Shown here in pieces: positions 1 through 8,432 of a DNA stretch of 64,000 nt (position 1 is its first letter; every line of letters starts with the position of its first letter). Made by a program: the position numbers and the translations under genes. The stretch is from Palsa-883 sp035696165 (GTDB lineage Bacteria; Pseudomonadota; Alphaproteobacteria; Acetobacterales; Acetobacteraceae). The stretch lies in the NCBI GenBank assembly GCA_035696165.1, contig DASRQX010000348.1:1-64000 (forward strand). The letters are read 5' to 3'. A model generated the notes under the pieces. It was not told where the DNA came from and searched no databases. It saw nothing but the letters and a program-made list of their open reading frames with translations.

Positions 1-109
1 GGACGGTCAGCACCCACTTGCTCTGGCTCAGTTCAAACGACACCAGAAGTCTGGCAGTCTCCCCCGTGGTGGCGGTCGGGTGGTCTTGCGGTTGGGTCTC
101 GATACGCAT
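1..109 (-). CDS. IS110-family transposase, N-terminal fragment cut by window edge
   Basis: A reading frame opens at an ATG at 109 on the minus strand and runs off the left edge after 36 codons. A GGGAGC ribosome-binding site lies about five bases upstream. The segment LLVSFELSQSKWVLTV resembles the start of the RNase-H-like (DEDD) transposase domain of IS110-type elements common in Acetobacteraceae; that match is from memory of the family, not from a search. IS110 elements usually lack terminal inverted repeats, so no element end can be defined. It sits beside a run of broken genes, which fits an active insertion history. It could also be another small protein, since only the first 36 residues are visible. 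Confidence 0.5.
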   Translation of the reverse strand, partial: MRIETQPQDHPTATTGETARLLVSFELSQSKWVLTV

Positions 110-208
110 CGGTTGCTCCCTCGTGCTGTGGGACGCATACCGAATCCGATCCAGCGCCTGGCTGCCACTTCCACCCGCATAGGTTCTTGCCTTCGTGCCG
201 CCAGCAAA

Positions 209-242
209 GTCGTGGATACCGGCCTTCGCCGGCATGACGGGG
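209..242. repeat. REP-like palindrome, family A copy 1
   Basis: Imperfect palindrome built on GTCGTGGATACCGGCC and GCCGGCATGACGGGG. Related copies occur at 12745-12833, 19566-19598, 22548-22583 and 27696-27728, always between genes. The rest of the 110-293 gap shows nothing else I can support. Confidence 0.7.
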
Positions 243-293
243 CGGTAGCATCACGCAACGGCTGATTCCGCGCGGATCCGTAGCGTCGGCCGT

Positions 294-1197
294 TCAGCTC
301 AGATGTGCCGCCACCATGAAATCGACGAAGAGCCGAATGCGCGGCGGCAACGGATGGCCAGGCGGGAAGGTGGCGAACAGCTCAATGCCGCCGCACCGGT
401 AGTCGGCGAGGCACTCGACGAGGCGTCCGGCTTCGAGGTCGTCGGCCAACGTCGCACAGAGCGTCCGCCGAGAGCCCCCTGCCTTCGAGCGCCCAGCCGT
501 GGAGCGCGTCGCCACTGCCGCTGGAAAGATGACCGCCGACCTTGACCTCCTCGAAGCCGGTCTCCGCGCGGAACCGCCAACGATCGTGCAGGCGGTGACG
601 GCGCGCGAGGCGCAGGCATTCGTGGCTCGCAAGATCCGCTGGTCTCTCCGGCATGCCATGCGCCGCCAGGTACGACGGTGCGGCGCAGATGATGCGCCGG
701 GAGGACGCATCTTGCGCGTGATGACGGCTGGATCGTCAGGCCTGTCGATCCGGAGTGCGACGTCGAGACCGTCCTGCCCGACCTCGAGGCCGGCGTCGGA
801 AGGCACCAGATGCACCTCCAGCACCGGATGCTGCGCGGCGAATTCGGCCAGCAGGGGTGCAATCTGGCGCCGGCCCAAGTTCCATCGGCGCCCCGACCTT
901 TAGAAGACCTTGGGTTGTGGCGCCGCGAGACGAAACCTCGGCTTCGGCGTCGCGCAGGGTGGCGAGGATGCTTCGGCAATGCTCGTAATAATGCTCGTAA
1001 TAGAGCCTGCCCTCGTCGGTCAGGCGGAGGCGCCGCGCGCTGCGCTCGGCCAGCCGCACGCCAAGGCGGACTTCCAGTGCCGAAAGGCGACGGCTCACCG
1101 CAGGCGGTGAAGAGCCCACTGCCGCGGCGCCGGCGGAGATACCGCCTGCCTCCACAATCGCGCGAATAAGTTCGACGTCGCCGATACCATCCGCCAC
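294..1197 (-). pseudogene. LysR-family transcriptional regulator, frameshifted
   Basis: The N-terminal part (about 1197 down to 890) is a LysR winged helix-turn-helix: start MADGIGDVELIRAIVEAGG, then PPAVSRRLSALEVRLGVRL and RLRLTDEGRLYYEH. The effector-binding domain continues in a second frame (about 890-720, EFAAQHPVLEVHLVPSDAGL), a third stretch (about 695-480, MPERPADLASHECLRLARRH) and returns to the second frame to its end (LADDLEAGRLVECLADY). At least three single-base frame changes are needed to rebuild one protein of about 300 residues. A 12-bp duplication at 979-1002 adds a repeated YYEH. It is divergent from the broken oxidoreductase at 1315, the usual arrangement for a LysR regulator and its target. 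As it stands it can make only a DNA-binding stub. Confidence 0.85.
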
Positions 1198-1314
1198 AGC
1201 CGCCCCCCATGCTTCCGGTGACCGGAATCATAGCATTCTCCGCCGCCGGTTTCCGGCACCTGCATGGGTAGCCATCCTGTTGCGCAGGCAAATGGTCATC
1301 CAAAGGAGCAGGTC

Positions 1315-2283
1315 ATGCGCGCGATACGGTTCGAGGTCTTCGGCGATCCCTCGGTTCTCGAGGTGGTGACGGTGGCCGCACCGGCTGCCGAGGGGCTGAC
1401 CGCATTGGTGCGGGTCATGGCGGCGTCGATCAACCCGAGCGACGTCAAGAATGTCGCCGGGGCAATGACGCAGACGACCCTGCCGCGCATCCCCGGGCGG
1501 GATTACGCCGGCGTGGTCGAGGCGGGTCCGGCGAATGGATTGGCGCCAAGGTCTGGGGCACGGGCGGTGACACTGGCTTTTCCCGCGACGGAACCCACGC
1601 CGAGCTGATCGCCGTTTCGGTTGCGAGCCTACGCCGCAAGCCCAACACCCTCAGCTTCGACGAGGCAGCGTCAGTCGGCGTCAACTACATGGCCGCCTGG
1701 TGCGGCATCGAAGCGGCCGGCCTGAAAGCCTATGAGACCGTGCTGCTGATCGGTGCCGGGGGGTGGTGTCGGCAGCGCCGCCGCCCAGATCGCGCGACGC
1801 CTTGGCGCCCGCGTGATCGGTGCGGACAGGCGCGCGCCGCACCCGGATGCGCCGGTTCAGGTCATCGCGGAGAAGCTGATCATCGGTGCGAAGGATTTGC
1901 CGGCTGAGGTTCGTTCGGCGACGGGCGGCAAGGGTGCGGATGTCGTCTTCGATCTGGTCGGCGGCGTCATGTTCCGCAGCGCCGCTGCCTGCCTCGCGCT
2001 GCGCGGCAGGCTGGTCGAAATCGCCGCGACCGGCCAGCGCGAAGTGACCTTCGACCTTGCTGACTTCTATCACAACGAAAGCCGACTCTTCGGGGTGGAT
2101 ACGCTGAAGCGCGACCTTCCGGCATCGGCCACGGTACTTGATGCGCTGACCCCGGGGTTCATTGCGGGCGACTACCATGCCGCGCCGATCGCCGAGACTT
2201 GCGGGCTGCGTGAGGCGCAGGCGGCCTATCGCAAGGTCGCGGCCGGCACAGCCGGCCGTGTCGTGCTGCGGCCGCAGGAATAG
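1315..2283 (+). pseudogene. Zinc-type alcohol dehydrogenase / quinone oxidoreductase (MDR family), frameshifted
   Basis: The frame starts MRAIRFEVFGDPSVLEVV after an AAGGAG site (about 1302). It reads an MDR N-terminal domain to GRDYAGVVEAGPA, shifts by one base near 1530 into VWGTGGDTGFSRDGTHAEL, then shifts again at a run of G near 1757-1762. After that come the Rossmann motif GGGVGSAAAQIARRLGARV and the C-terminal half ending AAGTAGRVVLRPQE. All parts of a roughly 320-residue enzyme are present, so decay is recent. The family reduces quinones or enones with NADPH; the substrate cannot be told. It lies divergent to the broken LysR regulator. Confidence 0.88.
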
Positions 2284-2294
2284 GGGAGGCGGCC

Positions 2295-2536
2295 GTGACC
2301 AGCTATTTCGTCTCCCTTCTGATGGGGTAGCCGTCGGCGTGGCGTACGGGCTTGTCCACGTCCGCTCCCCGGCTCCGCCGGCGATCGCCCTGTTGGGGCT
2401 GCTCGGGATGCTAGCGGGGGAATACGGTGTCGTCCTGGCCCTACGCCATTTCGGCGACCAACATTCCCAGGCCCAAGCGGTCCAAACGCAAGCAGTCCCA
2501 TCCGATGATCTGACGCCCAAAACGCCGGGGCGATGA
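2295..2536 (+). pseudogene. XapX domain protein (DUF1427), frameshifted
   Basis: A GTG start at 2295, preceded by GGGGAGG, reads VTSYFVSLLMG and hits a stop at 2328-2330. One base out of frame the protein continues as VAVGVAYGLVHVRSPAPPA then IALLGLLGMLAGE, which is the hallmark of the small XapX membrane proteins (two short hydrophobic segments, HVRSPAPP between them). A single missing base near GGGGTA explains the break. XapX proteins have no established function and often sit beside LysR-controlled catabolic genes, as here. The gene is 11 bases downstream of the broken oxidoreductase and was probably in its operon. Confidence 0.8.
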
Positions 2537-2539
2537 ACT

Positions 2540-3529
2540 ATGCCGGAGCGGATTCAGGACGAGGCGGTAGCGCTGTTCGCGCCGATGCTGAAGGGTCGGC
2601 GGGCGATGATTCAGCGACTGATCTGCGCCACAATCGCCATTTTCGGGGTCGTGGCGACGTCATTCGTACAAGCGGCGTTGCCTGTTCCGCAGCCGCCGGT
2701 CGACCGTGGAGAGACCAGCTTTCTCGACGGCGAAGCCGGGCCCGGAGCCTTGTTCGAGGTAATTGGGAACGGCTACGTCGCGTCGCAAATCACGGACGCC
2801 TCCGGAGGGCGTGTTGCAGGTACCAACCGGCAGTCGATCGGCACCGTTATCTTCCATTTCGCCTATGTATCAAACCTGCCGCTGGCGGACGGAGTGCTCG
2901 GCGCGGAAACGCTGATCCCGTTCTCGGCATTGCACCTGGACGTGCCGGGCGTGCCTGAAGCCACTGAAGGAGGCCGGGGCGACATGTCCTTCGCGCCATT
3001 CATCCAGTGGACAAGGTTGCCGGTCTTGCAGCGGCCGCTATCGGTGCGGTTCGCCATGCAGGCTACGGCGCCAACCGGACAGTACTCCCCAAACGATCCG
3101 ATCAACGCAGGTGCCGACGCATAGCAGGTTTCGCACTATCTCGCCTTCACGTGGCGCATCTCCAACCGATGGGAGATCAGCGGCCGGAGTATCTATGACT
3201 GGAGCAGCCGGTCCAACCTGCCGCCGGCGTCTCTCGGCGCCACAAACAGCGAGGCCGGAGCCCAATTCGCACAAAATCTGTCTGTGTCGGCGGCGATCAC
3301 GGACAATTGGCGGATCGGCATGGCCAGCTACGGTCTTTGGCAACTCGACGACACGCAGGTGGATGGTCAGGTCGTTCCGAAGTCACGTCAGCAGGTTATC
3401 GGCGTCGGTCCCGGTCTGCTGTGGTCCGATGGGCATACGACAATCATCGCGAATATCTTCCATGAGATCGAGGCACGTAACCGGCAGCGGGGCATCAGCG
3501 CCGTGCTTCGATTGCTCTACCCGCTTTAA
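2540..3529 (+). pseudogene. MetA-pathway-type outer-membrane beta-barrel protein with in-frame stop
   Basis: The frame from 2540 (internal ATG at 2606 begins a signal peptide, MIQRLICATIAIFGVVATS) encodes a putative transporter of the phenol_MetA_deg/SphA type: N-terminal half to NDPINAGADA, then a TAG at 3122-3124. Reading straight on in the same frame gives QVSHYLAFTWRISNRWEISG, then SVSAAITDNWRIGMASYG and an end in ISAVLRLLYPL, a typical amphipathic final strand. So one nonsense codon divides an otherwise complete gene of about 330 codons. Such proteins are thought to help uptake of hydrophobic compounds. The gene closes the broken LysR-oxidoreductase-XapX set. Confidence 0.85.
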
Positions 3530-3672
3530 CTGGCGAATTGGCCGTAAGGAGTGGCACGCATAGCCCCTCACAGCCTCGAATAGACGCTCGCTCGCCGGTG
3601 TGATGGGCCCGCAGGCAGCGCGTCCCGCCACGGTCAGCTCCACAGCCACAGCGCGGATCGCGAGGTGGCGCA

Positions 3673-5901
3673 TCAGGATGCTGCTTCGCTGTCGGTTCCC
3701 GGTGCCCCGTCGGGCGGCACGGTGTGCAGCCACAGCCGCGGCACATCGAGCCGCCGCGTCTCCGCCTGGCCAATGCACGACGCAGCGCAGCCGGCGGCGT
3801 GCAGCGCGGCGAGGCAGGTCTCCGCCCATGCTTCCGGCACACCCGCCAGCAGCCCGCCGGCGATCTGCGGATCGGTCAGCAACGCCAGGTCCGCCCAGTC
3901 CGGCGGATCGGGCCACGCCTGGCGGTTCTCGGTAGAAGCTGTTTGCTCGATGCCCTGATGAGCCAGTTCGCGGGCGCCTTGCAGGGCCGGAATGGCGTCG
4001 GGGAACAGCCCGGCGGCGAGGTTGGCATCACGCAGCAGCGCCGACAGCGTGCCGACAACGCCATGCTCGGCGACCACCGCGCAGGTGGCGGCGCCGTGCT
4101 GGCGCAGGATGTCCGCGGCGGTGGCACTGCTGGCGGTCATGACCTCCAACGCGCCGAGCAACCAGCGCGCCTCGGCCAGGCCGCGCCGATTCGCCTCCAG
4201 GATGATCCCGCTGCCGAGCGGCTTGGTCAGAATCAAGGCGTCGCCCGGGTGTAGCGAGGCCTCCTCGCCCGACGCCGGGGCGGCCTGGCCGGTGAGGACC
4301 AGGCTCAGCCCTGCCTCGCTGCCGGTCGCCGTGGCGCAGTCGACGAGGGCGGCGCCATCCGCCGCCAGCACTTCGGCGGCGCCCTGCAGCAGCGCCATGA
4401 CATCCGCGCGAGCCTGATCGTGCGGGGCGGCCCTCGGAGTGACGATCGCGACCGCGGTCCAGGGGCGTGCGTTGGCTGCATGCAGCCGAACCAGCGCGTG
4501 TGCGGCGGCGATCCGGCCGAAGTCGTACGGATCGTTCAACAGCGCCGGCAGGTTGGTCGCCTGCTGCGTGAGACCCGTGGCAATAGAGCCTGCACCAGCG
4601 GAGGAGCCTGTGCTAGCGGGGAAGCCTGGGCCAGCGTGCGATGGCGCAGCGCCATGGGCCGGCGGCACGCTTGGGCCCGACAATACCGCGAGGTCCGCCG
4701 GGTCGAGGTTCACCGCCACCCCCTCGGCCCTGACCGTTCCCAATGCCAGGATTGCCCGGCGTGGCAAGCCGGTACGCGCGTAGCGGCGCATGAACCGGCC
4801 ATCGAGCCAGTCTTTGTAGCGGGCGACCAGGCGACCCGCGACCGCCACGCCGTTGCGCCAGGCCACCGCGCGACCGTGGCCGAGGCCGACGATCGCCAGC
4901 GCCGTGGCTTGTGCCCGCCAGGCGCGCGGCCGCAGCCCGCGCGCCACGCGGCGAAGGTTGCGGGCAAGTCTGGGGCCGGCGCGCACCGCCCAGACCCCGG
5001 CCTTGGGACGCGGCGCGGTCGCGATCGCCGCGCAGTCGCCGGCGGCGAACACGAAGTCATGGCCGCGGCTGCGCAGGCTGGCATCCACCAGCACGCAGCC
5101 TGCCGCGTCGCAGATCAGGCCGGACTCCGCCAGCAGCGGCGGGCCGACGATGTCGGTCGCCCACAGCACGGCCTCGACCGCGAGGAAGCTGCCATCCGAC
5201 AGCGCGAGCCGTCCGTCCGCCTGCGCCCCGGCGCGGACGCCGCAGACCAGTTCCACTCGCGCCTCGGCCAATGCGGCGCGGGCCACGGCGCGGGCCCTCG
5301 GCGGGGCCAGGGGCAGTGGATCGGCCGTGTCGCAGACCAGCGTGATGCGCGGTTGCCCGGCGGGGCGCTGGCGCCCGGCAAAACCCCCGCTCCCGGCGAA
5401 GCCCACGCTTCGGGCGAAACGTCGGGCGAGCGCCAAGGCCAGCTCGGTGCCAGCGGCGCCGCCGCCCACCAGCGCGATGCGTGCGCCGTCGGCAAGCTCG
5501 CTTTCGAGCCGCGCCAACGCGGCGAGGAAGCCGCCGATCGGCTTCACTGCGATCCCGCCGCCATCGGGCATGACCGGAATGCCGCCGATGTCGATCGAGA
5601 GAAAGTCGAAGCGGATGGCCGGGCGGCGGCGCACCGCGATCTGGCGGGCGGCCAGGTCGATCGCGGTCGCCTCGGCGATCACCATGCGCGCGCCCGCGGC
5701 GGCGGCCAGCGGTCCCAGGTCGATATGCGCTTCCTCCGGCGCGCACTCGCCGCGGATCAGCGCCGGCAACCGGCCAGAGTAGGGCGTGCTCGGCTCACGC
5801 GCGATCAGCGTGAGGCGCAGCCGGGGGTCCGGCCGGTGGGCAAAGCGACGCAGCACCTCCACGTGGGCATGGCCCGCGCCAAGCAGGACAAGGTCGGCCA
5901 T
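3673..5901 (-). CDS. NAD(FAD)-dependent oxidoreductase fused to a degenerate SelD-like domain
   Basis: 742 residues if started at MADLVLLGAGHAHVEVLRRF (an ATG seven codons upstream at 5922 is also possible; neither has a clear ribosome site). Residues 1 to about 380 are a pyridine-nucleotide-disulphide oxidoreductase of the type found N-terminal to selenophosphate synthetase: FAD motif LGAGHAHVE, second Rossmann motif ALVGGGAAGTELALALARRF, and FVFAAGDCAAI. From about residue 456 (DPYDFGRIAAAHALVRLH) to the end it follows SelD / AIR-synthase. The first 70-80 residues of SelD, which carry the catalytic Cys/Sec and Lys and an ATP/metal Asp, are absent and replaced by a Gly/Ala/Ser linker. The GGHS motif reads DCATATG, and the later DVTGFG region reads AEHGVVG. 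I infer a pseudo-synthetase with an intact flavin domain. No selA, selB or tRNA-Sec is in the window. Confidence 0.85.
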   Translation of the reverse strand: MADLVLLGAGHAHVEVLRRFAHRPDPRLRLTLIAREPSTPYSGRLPALIRGECAPEEAHIDLGPLAAAAGARMVIAEATAIDLAARQIAVRRRPAIRFDFLSIDIGGIPVMPDGGGIAVKPIGGFLAALARLESELADGARIALVGGGAAGTELALALARRFARSVGFAGSGGFAGRQRPAGQPRITLVCDTADPLPLAPPRARAVARAALAEARVELVCGVRAGAQADGRLALSDGSFLAVEAVLWATDIVGPPLLAESGLICDAAGCVLVDASLRSRGHDFVFAAGDCAAIATAPRPKAGVWAVRAGPRLARNLRRVARGLRPRAWRAQATALAIVGLGHGRAVAWRNGVAVAGRLVARYKDWLDGRFMRRYARTGLPRRAILALGTVRAEGVAVNLDPADLAVLSGPSVPPAHGAAPSHAGPGFPASTGSSAGAGSIATGLTQQATNLPALLNDPYDFGRIAAAHALVRLHAANARPWTAVAIVTPRAAPHDQARADVMALLQGAAEVLAADGAALVDCATATGSEAGLSLVLTGQAAPASGEEASLHPGDALILTKPLGSGIILEANRRGLAEARWLLGALEVMTASSATAADILRQHGAATCAVVAEHGVVGTLSALLRDANLAAGLFPDAIPALQGARELAHQGIEQTASTENRQAWPDPPDWADLALLTDPQIAGGLLAGVPEAWAETCLAALHAAGCAASCIGQAETRRLDVPRLWLHTVPPDGAPGTDSEAAS

Positions 5902-6000
5902 CACGTCGGTGCCAGGGCGCATTCAGGGCGCATTCATCAAGCTAACCTGTTGCGACGAGTCGGCGGAGCGGCAAGGATAGGGTGTGAACATCCAGCGTTC

Positions 6001-6059
6001 TCCCCTTCCCCTTGAGGGCTTGGGCCGCGAAGCGGCCCAAGCCCTCAAGGGGAGGGGGA
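6001..6059. repeat. Near-perfect 28-bp inverted repeat (hairpin)
   Basis: Two arms of about 28 bp, including CTTGAGGGCTTGGGCCGC and its exact complement, are separated by a three-base GAA loop centred on 6030; one G-T pair near the base is the only departure. It lies between the divergent starts of the SelD-fusion gene and the DUF1028 gene, so it is not a simple terminator. Confidence 0.9.
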
Positions 6060-6134
6060 GATTCTTGCATTTCTTGGCCGCCGCCTGCCCATGACGAACC
6101 TGAAACATCTCCCAACAACCACCGGACCCACCCT

Positions 6135-6842
6135 ATGACCTGGTCCATCCTGGTGCGCGACTCTGCAACCGGCGCGCTCGGTGCCGCGGTCGCGACACGC
6201 TTCTTCGCGGTCGGCGCGCTGTGTATCCATGTCGAGGGCGGCGTCGCGGCGCTGGCCACCCAGGCGCTGATCAACCCGATGTACGCGGTGCACGGCATGG
6301 CACGGCTGCGTGCCGGAGAATCGCCCGATCAGGTCAAATCGGCGCTGCTCGCCGGCGATGCCGGGCGGGACCATCGGCAGCTCCACATCATCGACGCCAC
6401 CGGCCGCATCGCCCAGCACACCGGGGCGGATTGCGTCACCTGGTGCGGGTCCGTGCGTGGCCAGGACGTGTCTGTCGCTGGCAACATGCTGGCCGGCCCG
6501 CGCGTGGTCGAGGCCACCCACGCGGCGTTTCAGCGCGCCGACGGCAGCCTGGCGGAACGGCTGCTCAGCGCGCTGGAAGCCGGTGAGGCGGCGGGCGGCG
6601 ACAAGCGCGGCAAGCAGTCGGCCGCGCTGAAGGTCTGCACGCGTGACCCGTATCCTGATTTGGATATACGCACGGACGACCACCACGATCCACTCGCCGA
6701 GCTGCGCCGGCTGCATCGCATCAGCCTGGAGCGCTTCGCGGTGTTCCGCCGCTTCCTTGCAGGCGCCGACAGCCCATGCGGCGTGTTCGAACGCGCGGTG
6801 ATCGATGCGGCGGTCGCGCGGGAGGGGCGCCCGGCGACCTGA
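6135..6842 (+). CDS. DUF1028 family protein
   Basis: 235 residues. The start MTWSILVRDSATGALGAAVA and the following TRFFAVGALC are diagnostic of DUF1028, an Ntn-hydrolase-like fold in which the residues straight after Met are thought to be exposed for catalysis. EGGVAALATQALINPMYA and the central GNMLAGPRVVEATHAAF also match. The C-terminal peptidoglycan-binding extension seen in some members is absent. No biochemical role is firmly established; members often sit next to peptide or amino-acid ABC transporters, and here the substrate-binding protein starts 55 bases downstream on the same strand. The upstream in-frame region from 6012 runs through the hairpin repeat, so the ATG at 6135 is the plausible start. 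Confidence 0.88.
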   Translation: MTWSILVRDSATGALGAAVATRFFAVGALCIHVEGGVAALATQALINPMYAVHGMARLRAGESPDQVKSALLAGDAGRDHRQLHIIDATGRIAQHTGADCVTWCGSVRGQDVSVAGNMLAGPRVVEATHAAFQRADGSLAERLLSALEAGEAAGGDKRGKQSAALKVCTRDPYPDLDIRTDDHHDPLAELRRLHRISLERFAVFRRFLAGADSPCGVFERAVIDAAVAREGRPAT

Positions 6843-6897
6843 CCTGACATTGCCTGATGATTCGACCACCAACGACAAAACCAGCGACAGGGACTTC

Positions 6898-8421
6898 ATG
6901 ACAATGCGACGCATCCTGTGGGCCGGCTTCGCCCTGGCCGTCATGTATCAACCGGCAATCGCCCAAACGCCGGCCGGCCAGACGTTGCGCATCGCGCTGC
7001 GCCAGGACCTCGACATCATGGATCCGACGCTGGCCACCACCTATGTTGGGCGCATCGTTTTCGGCGGGCTGTGCGACAAGCTGTTCGACATCGGCGAGAA
7101 GCTGAACATCGTGCCGCAGCTGGCCACCGGCTACGAATGGGCGGACCCGAAGACGCTGGTGATCCATCTGCGCCAGGGCGTGCAATTCCAGGATGATGAA
7201 GTGTTCGACGCCGACGCGGTGAAAGCGACGTTCGAGCGCTACCTGACGCTGCCGGGCAGCTACCGCAAAAGCGAGCTCGGCCTGATCGATCACATCGACA
7301 TCATCGATCCGGCAACGATACGCATCGGGCTGAAGGCTGCCTCGGGCGCCTTCCTCGCCCAGCTTACCGATCGTTCCGGCATGATCCTGGCACCCAAGGC
7401 GGCGGCGCAGGCGGGCAAGGATTTCGCCCAGCACCCCGTCTGCACCGGTCCGTTCAAGTTCGTCGAGCGGGTGCCGCAGGATCATGTCACGCTGGAACGC
7501 TTCCCCGGCTATTGGGACAACAAGGATATCCATTTCGATCGTGTGGTGTACCAGATCCTGGTTGATAGCTCGGTGCGGCTGGCCAACCTGAAGGCCGGCA
7601 CTGTCGACCTGTCCGAGAACATTGTTCCCACCGACGCGGCCGCGGTTAAGGCGGACCCGAAGCTGCGCCTGGTGCTGTCCGACTCGCTCGGTTATTTCGG
7701 CATCACCAACAACCTGGACAACGGCCCGCAGGCGAAGAACCCGTACGGCCAGAATGCGCTGGTCCGCCAGGCGTTCGACCTGGCGATCGATCGCAAGGCG
7801 CTGGTCGATGTAGTCTACAACGGCATGTTCGCGCCCACCGTGCAGGCGGTGCCGAGCAGCTCGCCGTTCTACGATGCCACGCTCAAGGTGCCCGCGCGCG
7901 ACGTGGCAAAGGCCAAGGCGCTGCTGCAACAGGCCGGCGTGCCAGTGCCCGTCAAGCTCGAACTGCTGGCGTTCAACAACCCCGAAGTGCTGCAGACCGC
8001 CGAGGTGATCCAGTCGATGGCCGCCGAGGCGGGGTTCGACGTGCACATCCAGTCTATGGAGTTTGCGTCTTCGCTGGCGGCGTCGGTGGCCGGCGAGTAC
8101 CAGGCTTACCTGATCGGCTGGTCGGGGCGCGTCGATATCGACGGCAACACCTATGCCTTCCTGCACAGCGACCAGGCGAACAATGCGAGCCATTATGCCG
8201 ATGCGACCGTGGACAAGCTGCTGGATCAGGCGCGCGGCATGATCGACGTCGCCCAGCGTGCGGCGCTGTATGCGCAAATGTGGCCGCAACTGCGGCAGGA
8301 CCTGCCGATTACCTACCTGTGGACGCCGCGCAACATCGTCGCGATGTCGGCCAGGCTGACCGGTTTCCGTGCGGTGCCGGACGGAATGATCCGGGTGCAG
8401 GGTTTGGCGATGGGCAAGTAG
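6898..8421 (+). CDS. Peptide/nickel-type ABC transporter substrate-binding protein (SBP family 5)
   Basis: 507 residues. The N-terminus is a Sec signal peptide (RRILWAGFALAVM, cleavage after PAIA before QTPAGQ). The mature protein follows SBP_bac_5: LRIALRQDLDIMDPTLATTY, CTGPFKFVERVPQDHVTLER with YWDNKDIHFDRVV after it, and a C-terminal lobe with LIGWSGRVDIDGNTYAFLHS. It would bind a peptide or similar oligomer in the periplasm and deliver it to the permeases encoded 11 and about 1,090 bases further on. Start ATG at 6898 has CAGGGA five bases upstream; 6904 is also possible. The two permease genes follow in order, but no ATPase gene is in the window. Confidence 0.93.
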   Translation: MTMRRILWAGFALAVMYQPAIAQTPAGQTLRIALRQDLDIMDPTLATTYVGRIVFGGLCDKLFDIGEKLNIVPQLATGYEWADPKTLVIHLRQGVQFQDDEVFDADAVKATFERYLTLPGSYRKSELGLIDHIDIIDPATIRIGLKAASGAFLAQLTDRSGMILAPKAAAQAGKDFAQHPVCTGPFKFVERVPQDHVTLERFPGYWDNKDIHFDRVVYQILVDSSVRLANLKAGTVDLSENIVPTDAAAVKADPKLRLVLSDSLGYFGITNNLDNGPQAKNPYGQNALVRQAFDLAIDRKALVDVVYNGMFAPTVQAVPSSSPFYDATLKVPARDVAKAKALLQQAGVPVPVKLELLAFNNPEVLQTAEVIQSMAAEAGFDVHIQSMEFASSLAASVAGEYQAYLIGWSGRVDIDGNTYAFLHSDQANNASHYADATVDKLLDQARGMIDVAQRAALYAQMWPQLRQDLPITYLWTPRNIVAMSARLTGFRAVPDGMIRVQGLAMGK

Positions 8422-8432
8422 GGCGCGCGCCA

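Noticed and set aside
4420..6015. 531-codon plus-strand frame opposite the SelD-fusion gene
   Set aside because: High-GC antisense frame with low-complexity Arg/Gly/Ala sequence; the minus strand has clear FAD and SelD-like motifs.
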